From contig NZ_JACVPQ010000001.1 of assembly GCF_018881795.1 (NCBI RefSeq), forward strand, positions 1,091,633 through 1,155,632: a stretch of DNA of 64,000 nucleotides, given 5' to 3'. Positions 9,531 to 17,881 of the stretch are shown here, in pieces (the first letter of the stretch is position 1; each line of letters opens with the position of its first letter). A program made the position numbers and the translations under genes. Source of the stretch: Polynucleobacter sp. MWH-Jannik1A5 (GTDB lineage Bacteria > Pseudomonadota > Gammaproteobacteria > Burkholderiales > Burkholderiaceae). Under the pieces are notes generated by a model. It ran no database searches. It was not told where the DNA came from and worked only from the letters and a program-made list of their open reading frames with translations.

Positions 9531-10175
9531 ATGACCTCGGCTAAAAAAGCACCCCCTGCTTCAGATACAGTACCTTCGCCAGAGTCAATAATTTCGTTTT
9601 CCGCAGATCACTTGGCTAATCAATTTCTGATTGCAATGCCAGGCATGGAAGATCCTAATTTTGCGGGTTCCGTAATCTATCTTTTTGAGCATACCCAGAG
9701 AGGGGCGATGGGGTTGGTAGTGAATAGACCTACCGAAGTTGATTTAGCTACTCTTTTTGACAAAATAGAACTCAAATTAGAAATCGCCCCCTTACTAGAG
9801 CAGCCGGTATATTTTGGGGGACCAGTTCAGGTAGAGCGTGGCTTTGTTTTGCACGAGTCAAACCCCAATCTTTCATACAGTTCTTCTTTAATCATTCCTG
9901 GCGGCTTAACCATGACTACTTCCAAGGATGTGCTTGAGGCAGTAGCTATAGGTAATGGCCCCAGAAAATTTTTAATGACTCTTGGTTACGCAGGTTGGGG
10001 TGCTGGTCAGCTAGAAGAAGAAATTACTTTAAATGGCTGGATGAATGTTCCACTTTCGCGTGAGCAAATGAGTGAAATTATTTTTAATACGCCTTCCGGT
10101 CAGCGCTACGAAAAAACCATGAGTCATCTGGGTTTTGATTTATCTCATCTTTCTGGTGAGGCGGGACATGCTTAA
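9531..10175 (+). CDS. yqgE: YqgE/AlgH family protein
   Basis: This is a 214-residue member of the YqgE/AlgH (DUF179) family, with an N-terminal extension of roughly 25 residues rich in Ser, Pro and Ala. The core starts at LANQFLIAMPGMEDPNFAGSV and contains AMGLVVNRP, VYFGGPVQ and TLGYAGWGAGQLEEEI, the family signatures. AlgH was named for an effect on alginate in Pseudomonas, but its biochemical role is unknown. It almost always precedes ruvX, as here, where the two overlap by 8 bases, suggesting translational coupling. Confidence 0.93.
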   Translation: MTSAKKAPPASDTVPSPESIISFSADHLANQFLIAMPGMEDPNFAGSVIYLFEHTQRGAMGLVVNRPTEVDLATLFDKIELKLEIAPLLEQPVYFGGPVQVERGFVLHESNPNLSYSSSLIIPGGLTMTTSKDVLEAVAIGNGPRKFLMTLGYAGWGAGQLEEEITLNGWMNVPLSREQMSEIIFNTPSGQRYEKTMSHLGFDLSHLSGEAGHA

Positions 10176-10584
10176 GTCGAGCCCTAATTCAGCGGCAGTC
10201 CCAGGAACTGTGATGGCTTTTGATTACGGCCTCCGTCGGGTAGGGGTTGCGGTTGGAAATACCGTAACTAAACTGGGCCAGCCCCTAAAGACCATTACTG
10301 CTCCCAATGCGGATGGCTTATTTCGTGAAATAGAGTGTCTTCTAGGGGAGTGGGCCCCCAATCAGCTGGTGGTTGGACTTCCCATGCATCCAGATGGTGC
10401 TGAGCATGAAATGACCTCTAAAGCTAAGCGCTTTGGCAATCAGCTTCATGGCCGCTTTGGTTTGCCCGTAAGCTGGGTGGACGAGCGATATACATCAGCA
10501 GTTTTAGAGGGCAATGCTCAGATGCGGGACAATCTAGATGCGCACTCTGCCGTGCTAATTTTGGAGCAATATTTTGCTGAGTAA
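10168..10584 (+). CDS. ruvX: Holliday-junction resolvase-like protein RuvX/YqgF
   Basis: YqgF-fold nucleases process Holliday junctions or take part in 16S rRNA 5'/3' end maturation. I place the start at ATG 10168, which overlaps the yqgE stop, giving 138 residues, the family's normal size; a longer in-frame TTG at 10135 would run inside yqgE. Visible motifs are AFDYGLRRVGVAVG with the first catalytic Asp, VVGLPMHPDG, and WVDERYTSAVLEG with the Asp-Glu pair. A later Asp lies in NLDAHSAVLILEQY. It sits between yqgE and pyrR. Confidence 0.94.
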   Translation: MLKSSPNSAAVPGTVMAFDYGLRRVGVAVGNTVTKLGQPLKTITAPNADGLFREIECLLGEWAPNQLVVGLPMHPDGAEHEMTSKAKRFGNQLHGRFGLPVSWVDERYTSAVLEGNAQMRDNLDAHSAVLILEQYFAE

Positions 10585-10611
10585 ACGAAATAATGGTGTT
10601 GGAACTAAATC

Positions 10612-11112
10612 ATGAATGCTGAACTGTTATATGAAAAGCTGCTGGCGAATCTGCGCAACAGATCGCAGACCGGTTCTTTTGAATTGGCTGGTCTGGCGAT
10701 GGGCGGAGCATGGATTGCAGAACGCTTGGCAAAAGATTTGGGTTTACCACACTATGGCGTGATTAATGTTGCCTTTCATCGTGATGATTACGCTGAAAAA
10801 GGTATGACTGCATTACGCACTGCTGGCACGATGACAACCCATCTGCCATTTGATGTCAATGGCGCAAATGTGATTTTGATTGATGATGTTTTGTTAACGG
10901 GTAGAACCGTTAGAGCGGCTCTCAATGAGTTATTCGATTTTGGTCGACCAGCTCAAGTCGAATTAATGGTGCTTGCAGATCGTGGGAAGCGAGAGCTACC
11001 AGTGAGCGCCGATTTTGCGGCGGAGCAAGTACAGGTTCCTGAGCAACAAATTTTGGTATTAGAAAAAGATGCCGCTGGCAAGTTCAGCTTTCAGCTAGAG
11101 GAGCGAGTTTAA
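10612..11112 (+). CDS. pyrR: bifunctional pyrimidine regulator PyrR / uracil phosphoribosyltransferase
   Basis: This 166-residue phosphoribosyltransferase has the PRPP-binding loop [18 protein letters not shown] (about residues 84-101) and the flexible-loop region [15 protein letters not shown]. In Gram-positive bacteria PyrR binds pyr mRNA and attenuates transcription. In proteobacteria its regulatory role is unproven and the salvage activity, uracil plus PRPP to UMP, is the safer call. It overlaps pyrB by one base in a TAATG, which indicates an operon. I did not find a clear PyrR-binding attenuator upstream. Confidence 0.9.
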   Translation: MNAELLYEKLLANLRNRSQTGSFELAGLAMGGAWIAERLAKDLGLPHYGVINVAFHRDDYAEKGMTALRTAGTMTTHLPFDVNGANVILIDDVLLTGRTVRAALNELFDFGRPAQVELMVLADRGKRELPVSADFAAEQVQVPEQQILVLEKDAAGKFSFQLEERV

Positions 11113-12059
11113 TGAACCAATTTAATGCTACTGGTGAATTAACTCACCTTCTGACCTTAGAAGGCCTACCAAAAGAGCAAATTCTGCACATTCTCGATAC
11201 CGCTCAACAGTTTGTTAGCGTGACTGACCCTTCTCGAGAGGTAAAGAAGGTCCCTTTATTACGCGGCAAAAGCGTATTTAACTTATTCTTTGAAAACTCT
11301 ACGCGCACGAGAACAACTTTTGAGATTGCCGCCAAGAGATTGTCTGCCGATGTTATTAACTTAGACATTTCCACCTCTTCGACCGCTAAAGGCGAGAGCT
11401 TGTTGGACACCATCGACAACTTGGTTGCGATGCAGGCAGATATTTTTGTGGTACGTCATGGCGTATCTAAAGCACCCATTGAAATAGCCAATCATGTGCC
11501 TTCACATGTTCACGTTGTGAATGCGGGCGATGGAAGTCATCAGCATCCAACCCAAGGCTTGTTGGACATGTATACGATGCGCCACTTTAAGCAAAATTTC
11601 AAAGGCTTAAAGGTAGCTATTGTGGGCGATATTGTTCATAGCCGTGTTGCTAAATCGAACATTCATGCACTTACGACCTTGGGCTGCGAAGATATTCGTG
11701 CGATTGGCCCTGAAAGTTTGTTGCCTAGTGATTTAGATATGTTGGGAGTAAAAGTGTTTCATTCCATGGAAGAAGGTCTTAAGGATGTCGATGTGGTGAT
11801 GACTCTGCGCATTCAGAAGGAACGCATGGAGGCTGGCCAGGTTCCAGAGGGTGATGCCTTTTTTAAACAATATGGTTTAACGCCGGGCCGCTTAGCTTTA
11901 GCTAAGCCAGATGCAATCGTGATGCATCCAGGCCCAATGAATCGTGGTGTAGAGATTGATTCAGCTGTAGCAGACGGTCCACAATCAGTTATCTTGAATC
12001 AAGTCACCTTTGGGATTGCTGTGCGGATGGCTGTGATGTCAATCGTTGCTGGTAATTAA
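11112..12059 (+). CDS. pyrB: aspartate carbamoyltransferase catalytic subunit
   Basis: PyrB condenses carbamoyl phosphate and aspartate, the committed step of pyrimidine synthesis. The 315-residue protein shows the carbamoyl-phosphate loop [18 protein letters not shown] (residues about 58-75), [24 protein letters not shown], and the aspartate-binding region [23 protein letters not shown] and the downstream Gly-rich end are normal. It is translationally coupled to pyrR. In relatives I expect pyrC next; here a glycosyltransferase gene follows after 15 bases, marking the left edge of the glycan island. Confidence 0.97.
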   Translation: MNQFNATGELTHLLTLEGLPKEQILHILDTAQQFVSVTDPSREVKKVPLLRGKSVFNLFFENSTRTRTTFEIAAKRLSADVINLDISTSSTAKGESLLDTIDNLVAMQADIFVVRHGVSKAPIEIANHVPSHVHVVNAGDGSHQHPTQGLLDMYTMRHFKQNFKGLKVAIVGDIVHSRVAKSNIHALTTLGCEDIRAIGPESLLPSDLDMLGVKVFHSMEEGLKDVDVVMTLRIQKERMEAGQVPEGDAFFKQYGLTPGRLALAKPDAIVMHPGPMNRGVEIDSAVADGPQSVILNQVTFGIAVRMAVMSIVAGN

Positions 12060-12074
12060 GCATTCACCAATTTC

Positions 12075-13415
12075 ATGCCCGCGGACCAATTAATGAATAA
12101 GCGGTGGCTAATTTTGTCGCATGGCTTCAATATGGATGGACGTGCATCCAGCCAGACGATTACAGACAAGATGCCTTATCTATTGGATGATGGCATAAAG
12201 CCTATAGTCTTTAGTGCCATTACCGGAATCAAAGATCACCGTTTCCCGCATCGCCAGTTTTTGGCTTGGGGCCCAGCTGCGTTTCGGTTTGATTTTCGCC
12301 ATTGGTTTGCAAATCAATATGGTCGTGGACTTTTATACAAAGTATTGACTGGAGTAGTGTCCATTTTGCTGGCGCCATTAATTAGCCTAGAGAAGCTGAT
12401 TCTTGGGTATTCAAGCCAATGGTCTTGGGCAATGCCTGCATTTATGCATGGATATAAATTAATCCGCAATGGACAGATTGATTTGGTGTATTCCACAGGC
12501 GGTGCATGGTCTGCACATCTGGCTGGCTTATGGTTGAAGAAGGTGACTGGTGTGAGGTGGATTGTCGAAATTCACGATCCATTGGTTATTCGTAAAAGTC
12601 CGGTGGATGAAGGTTCTGAAAAGCCTAGAAATCGAGATGCTAGATTTCGACAGTATCTCGAAAAGCAAATTGTTCGCTATGCTGATTTTGTATGGTGGTT
12701 CACCGATGGTGCAGTTCATTATGCAAAAGCAAGAAATCCAAATTTAAATACATCTGGGAATGCCCATGGTTTTATGGTGTTACCGGGCGCGGAACCGCCG
12801 GGTGGTTTAAGTGCAGCTAAGACCCATCTTTATACGGATACGCTAAATTTATCTCACTCAGGATCTTTGGCTAAAGACCGTTCACTCTCCACTATTTTGA
12901 GAGCGCTTCATTCTTTATTCCAGAAATATCCACATGCTCGTAAAAAGATTCGAGTCCATGCTTATGGCGCAGCATTAGATGAATTAACCCAAGATGCAAT
13001 AAAGCAGTTTAATTACCAAGACGTTCTTATTGCCCATGGGCGCTTAGAAAAAGATCCTGCCACTGGGAAGTCTGGTCGGGAGCGTGTCGTTGAAAAGATG
13101 CAGGAAGCCGATGTCTTGATTTTGCTTCACGGTAATGATGAGTGGTGCGCTGAATATATTCCATCTAAGTTTTATGAATACCTTTGGACTGGACGTCCAA
13201 TCTGGGGAATTACCCATCGCAATCCCCAGCTCGATGAAATGCTCTCGGAGCGCGGTGCTTACCTGAGTCATGAGGGCGATAAAATTGGCATTGAAATGGC
13301 TCTCGAAAGAATTTGGTTAGACTGGCAGGAGCGCCGGCTAATTGAGCCAAAATGGCTACCCTTGGGAGTCAATCAGGCGGTTGCGCAGATTCTGACTGAG
13401 ATTCAATACAAATAG
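12075..13415 (+). CDS. GT-B fold glycosyltransferase (GT4-like), glycan island
   Basis: This is a 446-residue putative glycosyltransferase. The N-terminal half has the donor/acceptor pattern WLILSHGFNMDGRASSQT, and YSTGGAWSAHLAGLWLKK around residue 140. A hydrophobic stretch near residues 85-105 (LLYKVLTGVVSILLAPLISL) may be a membrane-association helix. The C-terminal half has NLSHSGSLAKDRSLSTILRA and EYIPSKFYEYLWTGRPIWG, the nucleotide-sugar-binding end typical of GT4 and GT1-like enzymes. The start could be ATG 12075 or the in-frame ATG 12093. Sugar and linkage cannot be read from the sequence. It probably modifies O-antigen or another envelope glycan, given the rml genes in the same island. 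Confidence 0.7.
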   Translation: MPADQLMNKRWLILSHGFNMDGRASSQTITDKMPYLLDDGIKPIVFSAITGIKDHRFPHRQFLAWGPAAFRFDFRHWFANQYGRGLLYKVLTGVVSILLAPLISLEKLILGYSSQWSWAMPAFMHGYKLIRNGQIDLVYSTGGAWSAHLAGLWLKKVTGVRWIVEIHDPLVIRKSPVDEGSEKPRNRDARFRQYLEKQIVRYADFVWWFTDGAVHYAKARNPNLNTSGNAHGFMVLPGAEPPGGLSAAKTHLYTDTLNLSHSGSLAKDRSLSTILRALHSLFQKYPHARKKIRVHAYGAALDELTQDAIKQFNYQDVLIAHGRLEKDPATGKSGRERVVEKMQEADVLILLHGNDEWCAEYIPSKFYEYLWTGRPIWGITHRNPQLDEMLSERGAYLSHEGDKIGIEMALERIWLDWQERRLIEPKWLPLGVNQAVAQILTEIQYK

Positions 13416-13423
13416 GAAGCCCA

Positions 13424-14326
13424 TTGAAAGATTTTGTCCTCTATTGCAAGTCCTATCGCAATGACTTTCTGCGCCTAAAAAGACTGCTTTCCTCCATAGA
13501 GCAGTTTAATCAGGACCGTTTGCCCTTTTATATTTCTACTCCTAGAGCAGATAAAGATCTCTTGGTCCAGGCGCTGGGAAATGAAGCTAGCTATGTGTGG
13601 ATTGCGGATGAAGATATCGTAAGGGCTAACCCAGATGCCTCTCTGGAAAAATATCAGGCAATGCCAGGTAGTTTGTCGCAAGCAATTGTGAAGTCAGAGT
13701 TTTGGCGACTAAGTTTGGCAAAAAATTATTTATGCCTTGATTCTGATTGTGTTTTCATCCGACCATTTTTCATGGACGATTTCATGGGCTCTGATGGGGT
13801 TCCATTTACAGTGCTCCATCAAAATAAAGAGTATTTCCAGCTAGCTCAGAATCGTGGTCAGTCTGAGGTCCAGCGTAATCTGCAGTTAGAAGCTAAACGC
13901 GTGCAGGCTTTATTTGGTAGAGTGGGCCCAGAATTTTATTGTGCTCCTGCTCCTTTTATATGGTCTGCAAAGGTTTGGGAGTCACTGGATCGGTACTACC
14001 TAAAGCCTAAGGGGCTCACTCTTTGGGATATGGTGACACCTGACTACCCCGAGACATTGATTTATGGCGAGGCATTACTTAATTACCGAGCCATTCCCTT
14101 AATTGCTATTGAGCCCTTATTTAGGGTCTATCACTACGATTGGCAGTATTACTTGATGAAGCGCCTTGGGGAGAGTGATGAAAAGCTCAAGTCGAATTAC
14201 CTTGGGGTTCTGTATCAGTCTAATTGGGAGTCGAGTATGAGCGCAGGAGGCGATCAGAAGTCATTGCCTTCCCGAGTTTTAAAACGGACAAAACGTTTTT
14301 TACGTTACTTACAAAGCTATCTCTAA
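13424..14326 (+). CDS. DUF6492-like putative glycosyltransferase
   Basis: This 300-residue protein resembles the uncharacterised DUF6492 group, thought to have a GT-A-like fold. The likely nucleotide-sugar/metal motif is LCLDSDCVFIRPF near residue 105, a DxD-type sequence. KSEFWRLSL precedes it, a conserved block in this group. The start is a TTG at 13424 behind AGGAAG, with the previous stop only 9 bases away, and no better ATG is available before the conserved region. It overlaps the next gene by one base. Donor and acceptor are unknown; glycan assembly is inferred from location. Confidence 0.6.
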   Translation: MKDFVLYCKSYRNDFLRLKRLLSSIEQFNQDRLPFYISTPRADKDLLVQALGNEASYVWIADEDIVRANPDASLEKYQAMPGSLSQAIVKSEFWRLSLAKNYLCLDSDCVFIRPFFMDDFMGSDGVPFTVLHQNKEYFQLAQNRGQSEVQRNLQLEAKRVQALFGRVGPEFYCAPAPFIWSAKVWESLDRYYLKPKGLTLWDMVTPDYPETLIYGEALLNYRAIPLIAIEPLFRVYHYDWQYYLMKRLGESDEKLKSNYLGVLYQSNWESSMSAGGDQKSLPSRVLKRTKRFLRYLQSYL

Positions 14327-15045
14327 TGCCAGAAATTCAGGGTTTAGTTATTTCATTGGCTGGTTCAGAAGTTCGCCAGCAAAAGGTGAAATCAGAGTTG
14401 GATAAAACCAACTTGCACTGGCGTTTTTTAGACGCCGTGCGGGGGTCTGCATTAACGAATACCCCTAAAGAGTATCAACCAGGAAAGGTAAAAAATTTAC
14501 TAGGATTTGAATTAACCCCAAATGAACTGGGATGTTTTTTGTCCCACAAAAAAGCCTGGCAAGATTGTGTCGACAAAAATATTCCAACTATTATTTTTGA
14601 GGATGACTTTTGCTTGCTACCGCACTTTGAGAAAGCAATTCATTTTTTAGTAAATGAATCGACTAACTGGGATGCGGTAAGACTCCAGGGCTTGAGTACT
14701 GTTCCTCAAGAGAAAATTCAAGGCAATGCTGAATTTTCTTTGGTGAGAAATATTGGGGATGCAGTAGGGGCAACAGCCTATCTTTTAAAGCCAAGCGCTG
14801 CCCAAACTTTGATTGATGCATCTAGTGATATTTATGAGCCCTTAGATCACTTCTTAGAGCATCACCAAAAGCACCATCTGGAATTCCTGGCAATTAGCCC
14901 TTATCCAGTCGATATTACTGGGGTAGAGACGACTATTGCAGACAGGCCAAGCAGATTGCCAATACGCGGTTGGCATAAGACAAAAAGATCTATTTTGCGT
15001 GCTTTAGATCGTTGGTTTTCAAAGAACCCTTGGTTCCCAAGCTAA
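14326..15045 (+). CDS. glycosyltransferase family 25 (LPS biosynthesis)
   Basis: This is a 239-residue GT25-family enzyme of the LOS/LPS galactosyl- or glucosyltransferase type. I use ATG 14326, which overlaps the upstream stop by one base; an upstream in-frame extension would run back through the previous gene. Features are the N-terminal VISLAGSEVRQQKVKSEL, the block LGCFLSHKKAWQDCVDKN, and the acidic motif IIFEDDFCLLPHFEKA (about residues 90-105). TAYLLKPSAAQTLIDA follows. These match the family from start to end. The gene is the last plus-strand member before two opposite-strand genes, only 17 bases before the stop of the next one. Confidence 0.82.
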   Translation: MPEIQGLVISLAGSEVRQQKVKSELDKTNLHWRFLDAVRGSALTNTPKEYQPGKVKNLLGFELTPNELGCFLSHKKAWQDCVDKNIPTIIFEDDFCLLPHFEKAIHFLVNESTNWDAVRLQGLSTVPQEKIQGNAEFSLVRNIGDAVGATAYLLKPSAAQTLIDASSDIYEPLDHFLEHHQKHHLEFLAISPYPVDITGVETTIADRPSRLPIRGWHKTKRSILRALDRWFSKNPWFPS

Positions 15046-15062
15046 GTTAATCCCACCCCAGC

Positions 15063-16121
15063 TTACAGATAGAGCTTCTTTTGTAAGTTACGCAACTTAC
15101 GCTTAAGCCGATACTTTTGAATCACAATGCGATCAATCGCTGAGAGTTGAATCTCGCTAAGATTTTTTCCTTTAATGAAGACATCATTAAATTGGCGCAT
15201 GATGACTTTTGGAGAAAAATTCTCTGAATAGGCGTCCCAATTTTTCTCATGCTGTACTCGGCGGGTAAAGTTGCTAAATATTTCCGCTAACTCTTTCTTG
15301 CCCCTATAGAGAATTGCTTTGTCTCCTAAAATCTCTATATGGCTGCGCTGAGGGGAGAGAGCATAGGTAATGACAGGCTTTCCCTTGATAGAAAATTCAC
15401 CGCAAGCTAGCCCAAAGCTTTCACCTATTCCTCTGGCATGCAGCATCCCATCGCAAGTATTAATAAACTGTACTTTGTAATTAAGATCGGAATTGCCAGG
15501 TAAAAATATCAGTCTTTCATGCTGCGCAAAAGGATCCATATTCATAAATAGGAAGAAGAGATCACTACGCTGCTCTACAGCTGATAAGACAGTTTCTTTA
15601 ACAAAGTCAAGATTGAAGCTATCCGAGCCTCCATACCAACCCAATACTGTGGCCGTTTCAGGTATGCCTAGGCTAGAGCGAAGATTGCCAGCCACCTCTG
15701 GCAATTCAATCATGTGGGGCACAAAAGGGATTTTGTTATTGGAATATTCTTTTGAAAGCCACTGAGAAACAAAAGCGTATTTATCCCCATGAAATTCTTC
15801 AGGCTTAGTTGGAAAGACCGCATGAATTAAAGATGGCGAGCTTTCACTAATGGCATCGTCACGCTCCCCGGATTTGATGAAGTAGGTTAAATCAATTTTT
15901 TCCCGCTCAATCAAGCGCTTCAGTTCAACTTGTCCATCATACGGATACAATTTAAATTGTTGAGAAAACTTTTCTAAAACAGATTGAACAACATTATTGT
16001 TCTTACGATAGAAGATGACCGATTCATTCCCGAGTAGTTTTTGATTGTGATGCGCATAATCGTATAGGGCAATTTCCGTTCCCCGCAATGAGAGCCCATT
16101 AGTATGAAAACCAAGCTTCAT
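15063..16121 (-). CDS. putative GT-B glycosyltransferase
   Basis: This is a 352-residue protein resembling group 1 glycosyltransferases. The N-terminus has FHTNGLSLRGTEIALYDYAH, a typical opening with a Gly-Thr-Glu motif. The central part has VLGWYGGSDSFNLDFV, the start of the second Rossmann domain. The later GIGESFGLACGEFSIKGKPV carries the conserved ESFG motif of donor binding. The C-terminus is very basic (KYRLKRKLRNLQKKLYL), which may help membrane association. It lies on the minus strand with a GT10-type gene 3 bases upstream, so the two form a leftward pair inside an otherwise rightward cluster. Substrate unknown. Confidence 0.65.
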   Translation of the reverse strand: MKLGFHTNGLSLRGTEIALYDYAHHNQKLLGNESVIFYRKNNNVVQSVLEKFSQQFKLYPYDGQVELKRLIEREKIDLTYFIKSGERDDAISESSPSLIHAVFPTKPEEFHGDKYAFVSQWLSKEYSNNKIPFVPHMIELPEVAGNLRSSLGIPETATVLGWYGGSDSFNLDFVKETVLSAVEQRSDLFFLFMNMDPFAQHERLIFLPGNSDLNYKVQFINTCDGMLHARGIGESFGLACGEFSIKGKPVITYALSPQRSHIEILGDKAILYRGKKELAEIFSNFTRRVQHEKNWDAYSENFSPKVIMRQFNDVFIKGKNLSEIQLSAIDRIVIQKYRLKRKLRNLQKKLYL

Positions 16122-16124
16122 TTT

Positions 16125-17069
16125 TTAAGAGATGGCATCTTCAAGAATGCGTTTTAGAAAATCCCGAAAGGGCAGAATACTCGGAGCTTTTAATAATAGG
16201 GCTTGGGAGGCGTAATCTTGCAGTGCTTGGGGTGAGTTGATTATCTCAGTCAGAGGTGCATAATTGCACCACGACATTGGCCCCAGATTGATAAAGGCAT
16301 AGGGGTTAAAGTCAACCTTGACGTTTTCATCGGTCCATGTAATCGGTAAACAATCTGCAAAGAAAGCTTCTGGAATTTTTTCTGTGTAGTAGCCAGGGTA
16401 CATGCCATTCTCAGGGCAGAGATTAAAACCATATTCTTGAAGTAATTCATATTTCAAGAAACCGCTGAGGTGATGATTTTCAATAGTCTTATCAAAGTGC
16501 GCACCAAATCCTATGATAGGCATTACTTTTTGGACCGCCTCATACAACGTTTTTCTAGGCTCTCTAATGTGTGAGCTTAAAAAAGCAACACGATGATTCT
16601 TTTCTAAAAAGCGATTACCTAATGGCTGCATCAGACGTTTGATATCAATCAATTTGCCATAACGCGGATTTAGGTTGCCAATAATTCCCTCATGCGACCA
16701 ATCGATCATCTCCATCCAGTAGGGCAGTCGAAAATGTTGCTCTGAAGAAATATTTAAGTCAAAAGAAATGCTGTAATCCGCCGGTACGGTGTCATGACGC
16801 AGGTTCTCTGCGCTATGGAAAACCCTAAGTGGTGAGATTTTGTTGGCTGGCGCTAAATTGAGTACTGAATTTACTGCGGGTCGAAGCGATTTGGGGCACC
16901 ATTTGAGCCTCTTAGAATCAGGCTTAATAAAGGGCCCCAATATCAGCAAATCTGCTTGATTTGGAGTAACCCAATCTAACTGATAACCAAGGCTTTGAGC
17001 GATAATTGGAAGCAAGCCTTGTGAATAGTCACTTGGGCAGCCAGCAGTTGAAATTCGTACGCTTCTCAT
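16125..17069 (-). CDS. GT10-type fucosyltransferase
   Basis: This 314-residue protein has the C-terminal signature of family GT10 alpha-1,3/1,4-fucosyltransferases: FNLCPENGMYPGYYTEKI followed by PEAFFADCLPITW (roughly residues 218-250). A further conserved arginine-lysine region is AFLSSHIREPRKTLYEAV. GT10 enzymes transfer L-fucose from GDP-fucose to GlcNAc-type acceptors in LPS or host-like antigens. GDP-fucose synthesis genes (manC, gmd, fcl) lie about 40 kb away in the same window, which supports the assignment. It forms a minus-strand pair with the next gene, 3 bases apart, and is divergent from the gene at 17091. Related GT10-fold enzymes can use other donors, so fucose is likely rather than proven. 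Confidence 0.75.
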   Translation of the reverse strand: MRSVRISTAGCPSDYSQGLLPIIAQSLGYQLDWVTPNQADLLILGPFIKPDSKRLKWCPKSLRPAVNSVLNLAPANKISPLRVFHSAENLRHDTVPADYSISFDLNISSEQHFRLPYWMEMIDWSHEGIIGNLNPRYGKLIDIKRLMQPLGNRFLEKNHRVAFLSSHIREPRKTLYEAVQKVMPIIGFGAHFDKTIENHHLSGFLKYELLQEYGFNLCPENGMYPGYYTEKIPEAFFADCLPITWTDENVKVDFNPYAFINLGPMSWCNYAPLTEIINSPQALQDYASQALLLKAPSILPFRDFLKRILEDAIS

Positions 17070-17090
17070 TCCCTAATACTAATTTATTTT

Positions 17091-17864
17091 ATGTCTGAGT
17101 TTTCAGCCCAAAACCCATATTCGGTAGTCATCACTACTTTTGACAAGCGATTTGATGCCTATTTGGTGCCTTTGCTTGCTCAGATTAAGGCTCAACGTCC
17201 AGACATTGAAGTGATTGTGACAATCAATGGCCCTGCCAAAGGAGCTTTTGATGAAGTCTATCGCTCCAACATTCTGTCTTACATCTCGAAATTTCCGCAG
17301 GTATTTCCGACGATGTTCCCAAGTTTTCAGTCGCTGGCCAAGCTATGGAATCGTGGTGCGTTAACGGCTAGCCACCACCGTGTGTTGGTATTGAATGACG
17401 ATCTAGAGCTCAAATCAGAAAATGGCAGCTGCTTTTTTGATCTTCTAGAAACGGCCTTAGCAAAAAATACTGGAACTTTCAAGATCAATGGCAGTTTTTC
17501 TCACTTCATCTTAGATAAGCAAGAGTTAATTGAAGTCGGTTTTTTTGATGAACGTCTTTTAGGTCTTGGCGAAGAGGATGGGGATTTTTACTGGCGCTTC
17601 TATAAGAAGTATAAAAAGGAAATCTCTAGCGTAGATATTGATTTAATTGATAACGTGCAATCTGATTTAGCGGATGATGGCTACACCAAAGGTATCCGCA
17701 CTGCTTCTAAATTTAATCGCGATTTTATTCAAAACCAGAAATACAAGGCAGCCCTCTTGGGCGGTTATCGCGGTATGTTTGACAAGCGAGTAAATCAGAT
17801 ACTAGATGATGAGAAGCAGTATCCATATGAACTTTTTTATCTTGAAAATAAAAAAGATATCTGA
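17091..17864 (+). CDS. GT2-like glycosyltransferase
   Basis: This is a 257-residue GT-A fold protein. It opens with YSVVITTFDKRFDAYLVPLL, and the acidic nucleotide-sugar motif is VLNDDLELKS at about residue 103. GEEDGDFYWRFYKKY near residue 162 matches the ED acid-base position of GT2 enzymes. It lies 21 bases from the divergent GT10 gene, so their promoters must overlap or face each other. It is followed by an unusual gene after 17 bases. Substrate unknown. Confidence 0.65.
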   Translation: MSEFSAQNPYSVVITTFDKRFDAYLVPLLAQIKAQRPDIEVIVTINGPAKGAFDEVYRSNILSYISKFPQVFPTMFPSFQSLAKLWNRGALTASHHRVLVLNDDLELKSENGSCFFDLLETALAKNTGTFKINGSFSHFILDKQELIEVGFFDERLLGLGEEDGDFYWRFYKKYKKEISSVDIDLIDNVQSDLADDGYTKGIRTASKFNRDFIQNQKYKAALLGGYRGMFDKRVNQILDDEKQYPYELFYLENKKDI

Positions 17865-17881
17865 GGCTTAAGATATTAAAG

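Noticed and set aside
14224..14325. 34-codon upstream extension of the GT25 gene
   Set aside because: It lies wholly inside the previous gene in another frame; the TAATG junction at 14324-14328 is the natural start.
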